Below are positions 1 through 8,670 of a DNA stretch of 64,000 nt, one piece after another. Both the position numbers and the translations under genes were made by a program. Source of the DNA: Bartonella sp. WD16.2 (lineage in GTDB: Bacteria > Pseudomonadota > Alphaproteobacteria > Rhizobiales > Rhizobiaceae). Position 1 is the first letter of the stretch. Each line of letters begins with the position of its first letter. Below the pieces are notes generated by a model. It saw nothing but the letters and a program-made list of their open reading frames with translations. It was not told the DNA's origin and did not search any database. The DNA is taken from assembly GCF_002022505.1 (NCBI RefSeq), contig NZ_CP019781.1, positions 248,001 through 312,000 on the forward strand. The letters run 5' to 3'.

Positions 1-191
1 ATACAGTCGCAATTGTTGATGAAAATGGAATTGAGATTGCTCGCGGTCTTGTAAGCTATGACAAAGATGAAGCAGAAAGCATTATAGGGCGTAAAAATGA
101 AGAAATAGAGCATATTCTCGGGTATGAGTCGCGCTCTGCTATGGTACATCGTAATGATATGATTGTACGTAATTTAGCTGGTTTTTCTTAA
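1..191 (+). CDS. proB: Glutamate 5-kinase, C-terminal part (PUA domain), cut by window start
   Basis: Frame 3 is open from the window edge to a TAA at 189-191 and gives 62 residues. The sequence has the look of the PUA RNA-binding-type domain that ends ProB (IARGLVSYD, then a [13 protein letters not shown] stretch and a closing HRNDMIV). ProB phosphorylates glutamate in the first step of proline synthesis in the cytoplasm. The identity rests mostly on position: the next gene, about 50 bases on, is proA, and proB-proA is the usual rhizobial order. The kinase domain lies outside the window and cannot be judged. Confidence 0.85.
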   Translation, partial: TVAIVDENGIEIARGLVSYDKDEAESIIGRKNEEIEHILGYESRSAMVHRNDMIVRNLAGFS

Positions 192-242
192 AAAAGCTAG
201 TTTTTAATGTATTGATTGCTTTTTGATAAATGGATAATTGGC

Positions 243-1499
243 ATGACTTTAAAAGAAGAGATGAAAGCCATGGGGCAAAGAGCGCGTAATGCTGCTTCAA
301 AGCTTGCAATTCTTTCTGCTGAACAAAAAAAAAATGCGTTGGAAATGATAGCTCTGAGTTTGGAGGCTCAGTCAAGTGAGATTTTACGTGCTAATAGTCA
401 AGATTTAGCAAATGCAGCTCAAAACAATTTGAAGCCAGCGATGATTGATCGACTAAAGTTAGATGAATTACGTTTGCGCACAATAATAGACAGTGTCAGA
501 CAGATTGCATATTTTCCTGATCCTATCGGACAAATGATAAGCGAATGGACACGCCCCAATGGGTTACATATACGCCGTATACGAACACCACTTGGTGTGA
601 TTGGTATTATTTATGAAAGTCGACCAAATGTTACAATTGATGCAAGTGCTTTATGCTTAAAATCTGGAAATGCTGCAATTTTGCGTGGCGGTTCAGATAG
701 TTTTCATTCTGCATATGCTCTCTATTTAGCGCTGGTAAAAGGGTTAGAGAAAGCTGGCTTACCTAAAGACATTATTCAAATGGTTGAAACTACAGATCGT
801 GCTGCTGTTGGAGAAATGCTCAAGGGATTGGATGGTACAATTGATGTTATTATACCTCGTGGTGGAAAAAATCTCATTGCACGTATTCAATCTGATGCGC
901 GTGTTCCTATTTTTGCACATTTAGAGGGTCTTTGTCATATTTATATTGATAAATCAGCAAATTTAGACATGGCGCGTGATATTGTGTTAAATGCAAAGTT
1001 GCGACGTACAGGTGTGTGTGGAGCTGTTGAAACAGTTTTAATTGACCGTCAGGCATTAAACAAATTTCTTCCTATTCTTACTGCTTTACAGGAAAAAGGG
1101 TGTGAAATTCGTGCGACAGAAGATATTGTTTCAATGATGCCAGAAATCAAATTAGCGGATGAGGAAGATTGGTCTTATGAATATCTTGATGCAATTCTTT
1201 CTGTCAAAACAGTTGATAGTGTAGATGGAGCCATTGAGCATATTAAACGTTATTCATCAGGACATACTGAATCAATTATTGCTGAGGATATGAGAGCGGT
1301 GGAAGTATTTTTTAAGCATTTAGATTCAGCTATTTTACTTCATAATGCATCAACACAATTTGCAGATGGAGGTGAATTCGGTTTTGGAGCAGAGATTGGA
1401 ATCGCGACAGGAAAAATACATGCACGTGGACCAATTGGTATTGAACAATTGACGTCATTTCAATATCAAATTACAGGAAATGGGCAGGTTAGACCTTGA
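243..1499 (+). CDS. proA: Gamma-glutamyl phosphate reductase
   Basis: This is the second enzyme of proline synthesis, reducing glutamyl-5-phosphate to the semialdehyde with NADPH. The 418-residue product matches the usual family length (about 417). The catalytic cysteine is in [11 protein letters not shown] (Cys259), and the closing [17 protein letters not shown] stretch is typical of ProA. The open frame continues upstream to 216, but the nine extra residues are not family-like, so ATG 243 is preferred; neither start has a strong ribosome binding site. The stop overlaps the proposed nadD start by four bases, which suggests translational coupling in a proB-proA-nadD operon. Confidence 0.95.
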   Translation: MTLKEEMKAMGQRARNAASKLAILSAEQKKNALEMIALSLEAQSSEILRANSQDLANAAQNNLKPAMIDRLKLDELRLRTIIDSVRQIAYFPDPIGQMISEWTRPNGLHIRRIRTPLGVIGIIYESRPNVTIDASALCLKSGNAAILRGGSDSFHSAYALYLALVKGLEKAGLPKDIIQMVETTDRAAVGEMLKGLDGTIDVIIPRGGKNLIARIQSDARVPIFAHLEGLCHIYIDKSANLDMARDIVLNAKLRRTGVCGAVETVLIDRQALNKFLPILTALQEKGCEIRATEDIVSMMPEIKLADEEDWSYEYLDAILSVKTVDSVDGAIEHIKRYSSGHTESIIAEDMRAVEVFFKHLDSAILLHNASTQFADGGEFGFGAEIGIATGKIHARGPIGIEQLTSFQYQITGNGQVRP

Positions 1500-2116
1500 A
1501 TCAATTCCCATGGGAAAATTGTATGCCACATATCGAAAGGTCGAGTATTGTTGGCCTATTTGGTGGTTCATTCAATCCACCGCATGTGGGACATCTTCTT
1601 GTTGCAAAAACTGCAATTCGGCGTTTACGTCTTGATCAATTGTGGTGGATGGTAACTCCAGGAAATCCTTTAAAAGATTGTATACAATTACCATCTGTAC
1701 ACGAAAGAATGCGACTAAGTTTTGAGCTTATTGATCATCCAAAGATTCGTGTCAGTGGTTTTGAGAAGAAGATAGGCAGCACGATATCGGTCGAAACGAT
1801 TGCTCATATTCTTGCACGCTATAGAGGGATACGTTTTGTATGGGTTATAGGTGCAGATACTTTAGCGACGTTTCATCATTGGCATCGGTGGCGTGATATT
1901 ATATCTATGCTTCCTATTGCGATTGTTGATCGTCCTTGGGTACGTACGCCAGCGCTTTCTTCTCCTGTGGCACGAACTTACCGTTATTTTCGTTTGGATG
2001 AAAGAAAAAGTGCACTTTTACCTTTTATGTCGCCACCGGCTTGGACTTATTTGCATGGACCTTTATCTTTTCAGAGTTCAACACAGCTTCGCTTAAAAGA
2101 AAATAATTTTTCTTGA
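1496..2116 (+). CDS. nadD: Nicotinate-nucleotide adenylyltransferase
   Basis: NadD joins nicotinate mononucleotide to ATP to give deamido-NAD, the late step of NAD synthesis. The nucleotidyltransferase signature [11 protein letters not shown] is near the N-terminus, with the two histidines at residues 30 and 33 if the TTG at 1496 is the start, and a [14 protein letters not shown] segment follows as in the family. An ATG at 1523 in the same frame is an alternative start, nine codons in. The length, about 200 residues, is normal. It overlaps the end of proA by four bases and is followed by rsfS, a very common pair because nadD and rsfS are neighbours across bacteria. Confidence 0.93.
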   Translation: MNQFPWENCMPHIERSSIVGLFGGSFNPPHVGHLLVAKTAIRRLRLDQLWWMVTPGNPLKDCIQLPSVHERMRLSFELIDHPKIRVSGFEKKIGSTISVETIAHILARYRGIRFVWVIGADTLATFHHWHRWRDIISMLPIAIVDRPWVRTPALSSPVARTYRYFRLDERKSALLPFMSPPAWTYLHGPLSFQSSTQLRLKENNFS

Positions 2117-2173
2117 ACATTTTATAAGATTCTGCAAATCTGTATAAGAAAGTTCCTTTTTTCTATATTTCGA

Positions 2174-2617
2174 ATGATAAGAAAGGATATCGACCTGGAA
2201 AATAATTCACAAAAACGCCATCATGTCGCAGAAGTACTGGTAAAAGAAAAATTCTTTTTAGTATCTGATGGTCTTAAAATTATTCTCGATAGTTTAGAAA
2301 ATGCAAAAGCAGAAGATATTGTTTCTATTGATGTTCAGGGCAAATCATCTTTAGCTGATTATGTCGTTATTGCTTCGGCGCGTTCGCAACGTCATGTATC
2401 AGCTATTGCTGATCATTTGTTATCGACTTGGAAAGATAGTGGATACGGCAAGGCAAAAGTGGAAGGGCTTTCTACGGGTGATTGGGTATTAATTGATACG
2501 GGAGATATTATAGTTCACCTTTTTCGTCCAGAAATTCGTGCTTTTTATAATTTAGAAAAAATATGGCTTACTCCAAATTTGGACGATATAAAGACGATTG
2601 TCTTTGGAGACAATTGA
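2174..2617 (+). CDS. rsfS: Ribosomal silencing factor RsfS
   Basis: RsfS (DUF143/Iojap family) binds ribosomal protein L14 and stops the subunits joining when nutrients are short. The 147-residue product has the family core: KAEDIVSIDVQGKSSLADYVVIASARSQRHVSAIAD, then VEGLSTGDWVLIDTGDIIVHLFRPEIRAFYNLEKIW. The first 30 or so residues are less conserved, so the true start could lie further in; ATG 2174 is the longest choice. It ends three bases before rlmH, so the two are very probably one transcript, as in most bacteria. Confidence 0.93.
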   Translation: MIRKDIDLENNSQKRHHVAEVLVKEKFFLVSDGLKIILDSLENAKAEDIVSIDVQGKSSLADYVVIASARSQRHVSAIADHLLSTWKDSGYGKAKVEGLSTGDWVLIDTGDIIVHLFRPEIRAFYNLEKIWLTPNLDDIKTIVFGDN

Positions 2618-2620
2618 CTT

Positions 2621-3103
2621 ATGCAAATTTCTATTTTTGCTGTTGGACGCATGAAAAAAGGAGCTGAGCAGACATTAACTCATCGTTATTTAGATCGTTT
2701 TTCGAAAAGTGCTGGAGTTGCTGGATTTCATTTTAAAAAAATGCAAGAAATATCAGAAAGTCGGGCTCAAACAGCATGTCAGCGTATGGAAGAGGAAGGT
2801 GCAAAACTTTTTGAAGCTTTGCCTGAAAAGTGCCGATTAATTGTATTAGATGAGCGTGGAAAATTAATTCCATCATTTGCTTTTGCTGAAAAGTTAGCAT
2901 TTTATCGCGACGAGGGTATTCGTGATTTAATAATCGCTTTAGGAGGGCCTGATGGACATAGTGAGCGCGTTAGAAATCGCGCTGACTTTCTTTTATCTTT
3001 TGGTTTGATGACATGGCCGCATCAAATTGCACGTATATTACTTACAGAACAGCTTTATCGGGCTGTAACAATTATGAGTCATCATCCATATCACCGTTTT
3101 TAG
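2621..3103 (+). CDS. rlmH: 23S rRNA pseudouridine1915 N3-methyltransferase (RlmH)
   Basis: RlmH is a small SPOUT-class methyltransferase that methylates pseudouridine 1915 in helix 69 of 23S rRNA, using S-adenosylmethionine. The 160-residue length is standard. The cofactor knot is visible as IIALGGPDGHS, and the end carries the family's YRAVTIMSHHPYHRF tail. The start is ATG 2621, just after the rsfS stop, which makes a translationally linked pair. No terminator is visible after the gene. Confidence 0.95.
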   Translation: MQISIFAVGRMKKGAEQTLTHRYLDRFSKSAGVAGFHFKKMQEISESRAQTACQRMEEEGAKLFEALPEKCRLIVLDERGKLIPSFAFAEKLAFYRDEGIRDLIIALGGPDGHSERVRNRADFLLSFGLMTWPHQIARILLTEQLYRAVTIMSHHPYHRF

Positions 3104-3157
3104 CTTTTTGTATGATTTTTAGCATCTATTTGTTGTGATTTATTAATATTGTTTTAG

Positions 3158-3193
3158 TTGACACCGTTTAAAGCGTTTTATTTGATATGATTG
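3158..3193 (+). promoter_or_regulatory. Possible promoter before the EnvC-like gene
   Basis: A perfect TTGACA at 3158-3163 is followed, 18 to 19 bases later, by TTGATA/TGATAT-like hexamers. This is the only good -35 match in the 124-base gap between rlmH and the EnvC-like gene. It is a prediction from sequence only, and the -10 element is poor. Confidence 0.35.
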
Positions 3194-3227
3194 TGCTTGA
3201 CGGTTAGGCAGATGAAGCAGATTCTTC

Positions 3228-4481
3228 ATGAAAAGATGCAATATTTTATATAAGCCATACATGATGTTTATGGTACTGATGTTAAGTATAGGGTTTTACT
3301 CATCTGTATCGTATGCTGAAGATAATGATAGTCGTGAAACAGCGCATAAAATGTTGATAGAAATTCGTCAAAATATTTCTGTATTACGTGAGCGTATTTC
3401 TTTTCTTAATCGTCAAGTTATTCGTTTAAAAAAAGATCAACGTACTTTAACTGATGAATTAATCAAAGTGGCTAAGGAAGAACATGATATAGAAAATAAT
3501 ATTACTGAAAGGAAAAAAAAGCTTGAAGAACTTATAAAGCAGCAGGCACAAGTACACCAAAATTTAAAGAATAGTCGCACTGAATTTACGGAAGTGTTAG
3601 CTATTTTAGAACGGATGGGACTAAATCCACCTCCTGCTATTATAGTAAGCCCTGAAGATATATTGATTTCTATACGCAGTTCTGTTCTATTGGGAGCTGT
3701 CATTCCTAAGATGCAGGAGAAAACGCTTGTTTTGTCAGCTAATCTCAAGAAATTAACCAATTTGAGCTATTTTATTACTGCTGAATGTACAGCTTTAAGA
3801 AATGAAATACAAAATCAAGCTGAGCAGCGGAAACATTTAGAGCTTTTATTAAGTGAAAAAGCAAAATTACAAAAAAAATCGGAAAAAGAACTTATAGAGC
3901 AACAACAAAAAAATCGAGTTCTTTCTAAGAAAGCTCAGTCTTTAGAAGAATTAATTTTACAGCTTGAGCATGAGTCACAGTTTAGCGTGGATTCATCAAC
4001 ACAAATGCAGAAGAATATTCAATTATTAAAAAAGCTTAATTTTGAGAGTCAAAAAGGTTCTTTACTTTTACCTGTATCTGGAAAAAAAATTCAACGATTT
4101 AATAGTAGTTCTCATGCTACGCGCTTTGGTGAAATAATTGAAACAGAACCAGCGGCTTTGGTAACAACCCCTGCAGATGCTCTTGTTGCTTTTGCTGGAA
4201 CATTCCGTTCTTATGGGCAGATAATCATTCTTAATGTTGGAAGCGGTTATCATATCATTCTTGCTGGGATGGAAAAAATAAACGTGACTCAAGGACAATT
4301 TGTTTTTGCGGGTGAGCCTCTTGGGGTGATGAGTACACAATTTGTTGCAAGTACAGTTACATTAGATATAGGTAAAAATGCTCTAATGCTTTACATTGAG
4401 TTTAGAAAAGATGGAAAACCTGTGAATCCAACCCCTTGGTGGCGGACTGAAAAATTGAAGAGGGACAAAAATGATTCGTAA
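3228..4481 (+). CDS. EnvC-like murein hydrolase activator (degenerate LytM/M23 domain)
   Basis: This is a 417-residue exported protein. It begins with a hydrophobic signal segment (about residues 10-30), continues with long coiled-coil heptads (about 35-130 and 190-270) and ends with a LytM/M23 fold (about 285-410: YGQIIILNVGSGYHIILAG, then IEFRKDGKPVNP). The metal ligands of active M23 peptidases are missing: the place of the usual HLHFE reads LYIEF, and the upstream H...D pair is absent. That is the pattern of EnvC-type proteins, which activate cell-wall amidases and do not cut murein themselves. The stop overlaps the ctpA start by 11 bases, the usual rhizobial arrangement. Confidence 0.85.
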   Translation: MKRCNILYKPYMMFMVLMLSIGFYSSVSYAEDNDSRETAHKMLIEIRQNISVLRERISFLNRQVIRLKKDQRTLTDELIKVAKEEHDIENNITERKKKLEELIKQQAQVHQNLKNSRTEFTEVLAILERMGLNPPPAIIVSPEDILISIRSSVLLGAVIPKMQEKTLVLSANLKKLTNLSYFITAECTALRNEIQNQAEQRKHLELLLSEKAKLQKKSEKELIEQQQKNRVLSKKAQSLEELILQLEHESQFSVDSSTQMQKNIQLLKKLNFESQKGSLLLPVSGKKIQRFNSSSHATRFGEIIETEPAALVTTPADALVAFAGTFRSYGQIIILNVGSGYHIILAGMEKINVTQGQFVFAGEPLGVMSTQFVASTVTLDIGKNALMLYIEFRKDGKPVNPTPWWRTEKLKRDKNDS

Positions 4482-5781
4482 AGTTATTTTTTTAATCGTT
4501 GGGGTGTTGCTCAGTGCTAGCTCAATGGTTGTCGTACAGTCTGTTTCTGCAAATAATGAAAATAATACTTATAAACAGTTGGCCATATTTGGTGATATTT
4601 TTGAACGAGTGCGAGCCCAATATGTGACAGTTCCGGATGATAAAAAGCTTGTTGAAAATGCTATCAATGGTATGCTTTCATCTCTTGATCCACATTCGTC
4701 TTACATGGATGCTGAGAAAGCCAAGGACATGAGGGATTCTACTAAGGGGGAATTTGGTGGTCTTGGTATTGAGGTGACTATGGAGAAAAACTTAATAAAA
4801 GTTGTATCTCCGATAGATGATACACCTGCTTCAAAAGCAGGTATTTTAGCAGGGGATATTATTTCAAAAATTGATGGCAAAGAAACGAACGGGCAAACAT
4901 TGAGTGAAGCTGTCAATAAAATGCGGGGTGCTGTTGGAACACCAATTACGCTGACAATTATTCGCTCTGGTGTTGATGAACCGCTAGAGATTAAGATTGT
5001 GCGTGATATCATAAAGGTAAAAGCGGTGAAATATCGTATTGAAAATGATATTGGTTATTTGAGACTCATTCAGTTTAGTGAACAAACTTTTGTTAATCTT
5101 AAAGCTGCAATTAAAGAGATTCAGTCTAAAATTCCTCAAAATAATTTAAAAGGGTATGTTCTTGATTTACGGCTTAATCCTGGTGGTTTATTAGATCAGG
5201 CTGTAAGTGTTTCAGATGCTTTTCTCAATACAGGTGAGATTGTATCGACACGTGGTCGCAAAAAAAATGACGTGATGAGGTTTGATGCTAAGCAAGGTGA
5301 TATAACTAATGGGAAACCTCTTATTGTTCTTATTAATGGTGGTTCAGCTAGTGCCTCTGAAATTGTTGCAGGTGCTTTACAAGATCACCGTCGCGCTACA
5401 ATTTTAGGAACACAGTCTTTTGGTAAAGGATCTGTTCAAACTATTATTCCTTTGGGTGAAAATGGTGCTTTACGCTTAACGACAGCGCTGTATTACACGC
5501 CATCTGGAGCATCAATTCAAGGAACCGGAATTACTCCAGATATTATTGTAGAACAGCCATTACCTGAAAAATATAAGAATTATAATGTAACGCTTGGTGA
5601 ATCTGAGTTAAAAGGACATATTAAAGGGAAAAGAGAAAGTGATAAAGGGTCTGGTTCAGCTGCTTTTGTTCCGAAGGATCCTAAAGATGATGTTCAGTTG
5701 AATCAAGCCTATAAACTTTTACGAGGTGAAATAGTAAATGCAGCATTTCCGCCAGATCCTAATAAAGGTATTTTAAAGTAA
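4471..5781 (+). CDS. ctpA: Carboxy-terminal processing protease (S41 family)
   Basis: CtpA is a periplasmic serine protease that trims C-terminal ends of envelope proteins. The product (436 residues) has an N-terminal signal segment to about residue 28, a PDZ domain (about 95-170, GGLGIEV...PASKAGILAGDII) and the S41 catalytic core. The Ser/Lys dyad is visible as Ser294 in GGSASASEIV and Lys319 in SFGKGSVQ. The start ATG lies inside the end of the EnvC-like gene, pointing to coupled translation. In Bartonella bacilliformis a ctpA gene precedes the ialAB invasion locus, and the same order is seen here. Confidence 0.95.
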   Translation: MIRKVIFLIVGVLLSASSMVVVQSVSANNENNTYKQLAIFGDIFERVRAQYVTVPDDKKLVENAINGMLSSLDPHSSYMDAEKAKDMRDSTKGEFGGLGIEVTMEKNLIKVVSPIDDTPASKAGILAGDIISKIDGKETNGQTLSEAVNKMRGAVGTPITLTIIRSGVDEPLEIKIVRDIIKVKAVKYRIENDIGYLRLIQFSEQTFVNLKAAIKEIQSKIPQNNLKGYVLDLRLNPGGLLDQAVSVSDAFLNTGEIVSTRGRKKNDVMRFDAKQGDITNGKPLIVLINGGSASASEIVAGALQDHRRATILGTQSFGKGSVQTIIPLGENGALRLTTALYYTPSGASIQGTGITPDIIVEQPLPEKYKNYNVTLGESELKGHIKGKRESDKGSGSAAFVPKDPKDDVQLNQAYKLLRGEIVNAAFPPDPNKGILK

Positions 5782-5840
5782 TAAAAAATATTTATAATCT
5801 ACGCTTTTAGATGGGGTACGCTCTTTTAAGAGGTTGTTCA

Positions 5841-6362
5841 ATGGATACAATTGTAGATTTCAAAGTTCTTCCTTATCGGAAAGGCGTTGGAATGCTTGTA
5901 TTTAATCATGAAGGTAAAGTTTGGATTGGACGCCGTTTGATGACGTTTACTTATGCAAACACTGATATATCTAAACTTTGGCAGTTACCTCAAGGAGGAA
6001 TTGATGAGGGTGAAAATCCACTAGATGCAGCACGACGTGAACTTTATGAAGAGACAGGTATTCGATCGATAAAGTTAATTAAAGAAGCACGAGATTGGTT
6101 CTCTTATGATTTTCCACAAGAACTTATTGGGCACGTATTGGATAGTAAATATCGTGGACAAATACAAAAATGGTTTGCTTTTCAGTTTATGGGAGAGCTT
6201 TCTGAAATCACAATTAATCCCCCACCTGATGGTAATAAAGCAGAATTTAATCAGTGGAAATGGGTTAATTTAGAAGCACTTCCATCACTTGTTATTTCTT
6301 TTAAGAAACATGTTTATATACAAGTTGTTAATGAGTTTCGAAATAGTTTTAGATATTTATGA
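5841..6362 (+). CDS. ialA: Invasion-associated protein A: Nudix (di)nucleoside polyphosphate / RNA pyrophosphohydrolase
   Basis: A Nudix hydrolase of the RppH/IalA type, 173 residues. Residues 52-74 form a complete Nudix box (G-x5-E-x7-RE-L-x-EE-x-G-I). The family splits pyrophosphate from dinucleoside polyphosphates and from 5'-triphosphate RNA ends; in Bartonella bacilliformis the gene is called invA/ialA and contributes to entry into red cells. ATG 5841 follows an AAGAGG ribosome binding site; an in-frame ATG at 5811 would add ten atypical residues. It sits about 60 bases after ctpA and 106 bases before ialB. Alternative name: rppH. Confidence 0.93.
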   Translation: MDTIVDFKVLPYRKGVGMLVFNHEGKVWIGRRLMTFTYANTDISKLWQLPQGGIDEGENPLDAARRELYEETGIRSIKLIKEARDWFSYDFPQELIGHVLDSKYRGQIQKWFAFQFMGELSEITINPPPDGNKAEFNQWKWVNLEALPSLVISFKKHVYIQVVNEFRNSFRYL

Positions 6363-6395
6363 ATTTATGATTACAAAAAGCTATTGTTTCGTTGA

Positions 6396-6409
6396 GATAC
6401 TTTAGTATC
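6396..6409. promoter_or_regulatory. 14-base dyad upstream of ialB
   Basis: The sequence GATACT-TT-AGTATC forms a six-base-pair dyad with a two-base centre, about 60 bases before the ialB start codon and within the ialA-ialB spacer. It could be an operator or a small hairpin. No regulator is known to me for this site, so the call is only structural. Confidence 0.3.
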
Positions 6410-6468
6410 ATACACTGCTATTAGAAGTAGTCGAAGTGATTCTATTTATGTGAGGAACTGAGTATAAA

Positions 6469-7026
6469 ATGAAAAAATTACTAAATTTCTTTGTAATTTC
6501 TGCGTTATTAAGTATTTCTCCTGTAGCATTTGCCCAGAATTCAAAACCAATTGCTAAACCTTCTGTAACTACGTTACCAAATGGTGCTTCTTCATTAACA
6601 GAGACGTATGATTTGTGGAGCGTTAACTGTGGTATACAGGAAGGAAAGAAAGTTTGTTTCATGCTCCGTCAGGAAGTTAATGACCAGAATCGTGTTGTAG
6701 TGGCGATGAATGTTGTGCTTGATGCTGATGACGTTGTGTCTGGGAATTTAACGGTCCCTTTTGGTATTTTAGTTTCTAAGCCCATTCGTTTACATGTAGA
6801 TGATTCAAAAACTGTTATTGAAACCGGTGTCCGGACTTGTGTGCCAGCAGGTTGTGTTGTTCCTATAATTTTTGATAAAAGTTTTGTGGCAGCTTTACGC
6901 ACTGGAAAGCAGTTGAAATTATCTATGACGGTTGCTGGTCCAGGTGAACCACCTTTGAATGATTTGTTCGTTCAACTGAATGGTTTTGGCGATGCGCTTA
7001 ATCGTTTAATTATCTTGCAAAAGTGA
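6469..7026 (+). CDS. ialB: Invasion-associated locus B protein (secreted)
   Basis: IalB is a small secreted or outer-membrane-associated protein needed for efficient red-cell invasion in Bartonella bacilliformis; related proteins occur widely in Rhizobiales, where their function is unclear. The product has 185 residues with a clean signal peptide (cleavage expected after SPVAFA, about residue 22). The mature part has two cysteine pairs (NCGIQEGKKVCF and CVPAGCVVP), likely disulphides, and the IalB-type TYDLWSVNC start. GTGAGGAAC before the ATG gives a fair ribosome binding site (GTGAGG). A strong terminator follows, so ialB ends its transcript. It has its own spacer and may also have its own promoter. 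Confidence 0.95.
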   Translation: MKKLLNFFVISALLSISPVAFAQNSKPIAKPSVTTLPNGASSLTETYDLWSVNCGIQEGKKVCFMLRQEVNDQNRVVVAMNVVLDADDVVSGNLTVPFGILVSKPIRLHVDDSKTVIETGVRTCVPAGCVVPIIFDKSFVAALRTGKQLKLSMTVAGPGEPPLNDLFVQLNGFGDALNRLIILQK

Positions 7027-7038
7027 CCTTTCTATTAA

Positions 7039-7070
7039 ATTAAAAACGGCCTAAAAAGGCCGTTTTTAAT
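7039..7070 (+). terminator. Intrinsic terminator after ialB
   Basis: A perfect 13-base-pair stem (7039-7051 with 7058-7070, core ACGGCC/GGCCGT) with a six-base loop and a T-run inside its 3' arm lies 13 bases after the ialB stop. It is nearly symmetrical and could also stop transcripts from the other strand. Confidence 0.9.
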
Positions 7071-7366
7071 TTTAAAACAGTTTTTTGTAGAGAAAAGGGA
7101 CTGAAATTACGTGAGTTAGTTGAGTGGAAAGTAAGTGAGCGGTTTCTGATGCTCCTTTTTCTATTCGATTTTCTCCTATTTAAACTGACTATTATCTTAT
7201 CTAGTATTTATTGTTTAGTTGTATCATAGATATGTGTCTAACAATTAAGCTGCTTATCATTTTTTTGATGAAAAAAGAATTTAACTGTAGAACCTTTCGG
7301 TAGGTTTGCTGTCATGAATGCGCTATATATGATCTTTTATTCTATTAGTTAGTAAAGGAATAAAGA
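7071..7366. other. Gene-free spacer between ialB terminator and the YggT gene
   Basis: About 300 AT-rich bases with no open frame that has a ribosome binding site. It must hold the promoter for the YggT-DUF167 pair, but no convincing -35/-10 pair could be picked. Confidence 0.5.
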
Positions 7367-7660
7367 ATGATCTATGCATTGCTTCAAGTTATTGATCTCA
7401 TTCTCAGTATTTATGTTGCTATTTTGGTAGCCAATGCTGTCTTTTCTTGGCTTTGTGCATTTAATATAATAAATACGCATAATTCCTTTGTTACAATGAT
7501 AGGGAATTTTCTTTATTGCGCTACAGAGCCGATTTTAAGTCGTATCCGGTATTTTTTGCCAAATTTTGGAGCAGTTGATATTTCACCTCTTATAGTATTT
7601 CTGATTATTTATTTTATTCGTATTTTTATGTGGCGAGCTTATGTAGGTTTATTCTTATAA
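7367..7660 (+). CDS. YggT family integral membrane protein
   Basis: A 97-residue membrane protein with two to three hydrophobic segments (about 3-30, 35-60 and 72-95). The middle carries the YggT pattern, with a loop containing an EPILSRIRYFLPNFGAVDISP stretch that lies between the two helices. The family has been linked to cell-division and osmotic roles in other bacteria but has no settled biochemical activity. The start ATG is preceded by AAAGGAATAAAGA, a good ribosome binding site. It is followed 30 bases later by the DUF167 gene; yggT-yggU pairs of this kind are common in proteobacteria. Confidence 0.9.
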   Translation: MIYALLQVIDLILSIYVAILVANAVFSWLCAFNIINTHNSFVTMIGNFLYCATEPILSRIRYFLPNFGAVDISPLIVFLIIYFIRIFMWRAYVGLFL

Positions 7661-7690
7661 TATGAGAATATTACACCAGGATAGATAAAG

Positions 7691-8017
7691 ATGCTGTACC
7701 GTATTGATACCAGCGGCTTAATTTTATTCGTGCGTTTAATTCCCAGAGCTTCAATGGATAACATAGTAGGGATTGAGAGTAGAGACGGTGAAATACAGCA
7801 TTTAGTTATACGTCTTCGTACTGTTCCTGAAGATGGCAAGGCAAACAAAGCGTTAATTAAATTTTTAGCAAGGCAATGGAAAATACCGTCTTCTTATATT
7901 TCTCTTAAAAGTGGTACAACATCACGTTATAAACAGCTTCACTTTTCAGAATATATAAAAGAGCTTGAACAGAAATTGCAATTTATGAGTAATGTACATT
8001 TACAAAAACGTAAATGA
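7691..8017 (+). CDS. DUF167 family protein (YggU-like)
   Basis: A 108-residue cytoplasmic protein with the DUF167 core: LIPRASMDNIVGI, then LRTVPEDGKANKALIKFLARQWKIPSSYISLKSGTTSRYK. The PxDGKAN motif is the most conserved part of the family, whose role is unknown. The extra 15 C-terminal residues are basic and not conserved. It follows the YggT gene at 30 bases and is closed by a hairpin terminator starting ten bases after the stop. Confidence 0.9.
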   Translation: MLYRIDTSGLILFVRLIPRASMDNIVGIESRDGEIQHLVIRLRTVPEDGKANKALIKFLARQWKIPSSYISLKSGTTSRYKQLHFSEYIKELEQKLQFMSNVHLQKRK

Positions 8018-8026
8018 AAACTATAC

Positions 8027-8056
8027 AGCCTGTTTGAACAAACAGGCTTTGATTTA
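8027..8056. terminator. Terminator between convergent DUF167 gene and ppa
   Basis: A nine-base-pair stem (8027-8035 with 8040-8048, AGCCTGTTT/AAACAGGCT), four-base loop, then a T-rich tail. It lies between two convergent genes, ten bases after one stop and 25 after the other, and probably serves both. Confidence 0.85.
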
Positions 8057-8072
8057 TTAGGGTTAATTTATT

Positions 8073-8603
8073 CTATTCCTTTGTTGCATTTGCGATAGCT
8101 TCCTTAATCAATTCACATGCAAAGTTTTTATCACGCCAACCTTCAATTTTAACCCATTTTTCAGGCTCAAGGTCTTTATAATGCTTAAAGAAATGTTCAA
8201 TCTGCTTTAATGTGATTTTGGGAAGATCCGTATAATCATGAACATTAACGTATCGCTGCGTTAATTTTGGGGTGGGGACAGCGATGATTTTTTCATCTTT
8301 ACCACCATCGTCTTCCATAATTAGAGCTCCGATTGGGCAAACATTGATGACACAACCAGGCATAAGTGGACGAGTATTACAAATAAGAACGTCAAGTGGA
8401 TCACCATCTTCTGAAAGTGTATGTGGGATGAAGCCATAATTACCGGGATAGACCATAGGTGTATAGAGGAAGCGATCAACAAATAATAATCCAGATTTTT
8501 TATCCATCTCATATTTTATTGGTTGGCTACCAACAGACACTTCAATAATAACATTAATATCTTCTGGTGGATTATTGCCAATAGGGATCTCTTTAATATT
8601 CAT
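8073..8603 (-). CDS. ppa: Inorganic pyrophosphatase
   Basis: Soluble family I pyrophosphatase, 176 residues, the usual bacterial length. It splits pyrophosphate to drive biosynthetic reactions and uses magnesium. The signature [10 protein letters not shown] (with the three catalytic aspartates) is present, as are the substrate-binding segments [18 protein letters not shown] and [10 protein letters not shown]. The start ATG 8603 is preceded, reading the minus strand, by an AGAAAGG ribosome binding site. typA lies 67 bases upstream on the same strand, and the two may share a transcript. Confidence 0.97.
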   Translation of the reverse strand: MNIKEIPIGNNPPEDINVIIEVSVGSQPIKYEMDKKSGLLFVDRFLYTPMVYPGNYGFIPHTLSEDGDPLDVLICNTRPLMPGCVINVCPIGALIMEDDGGKDEKIIAVPTPKLTQRYVNVHDYTDLPKITLKQIEHFFKHYKDLEPEKWVKIEGWRDKNFACELIKEAIANATKE

Positions 8604-8670
8604 TGTAAATATCCTTTCTGGAGTGAAATCAAACCAAATGCACTAGAATATTTGGTTAAAGAAATTATGA

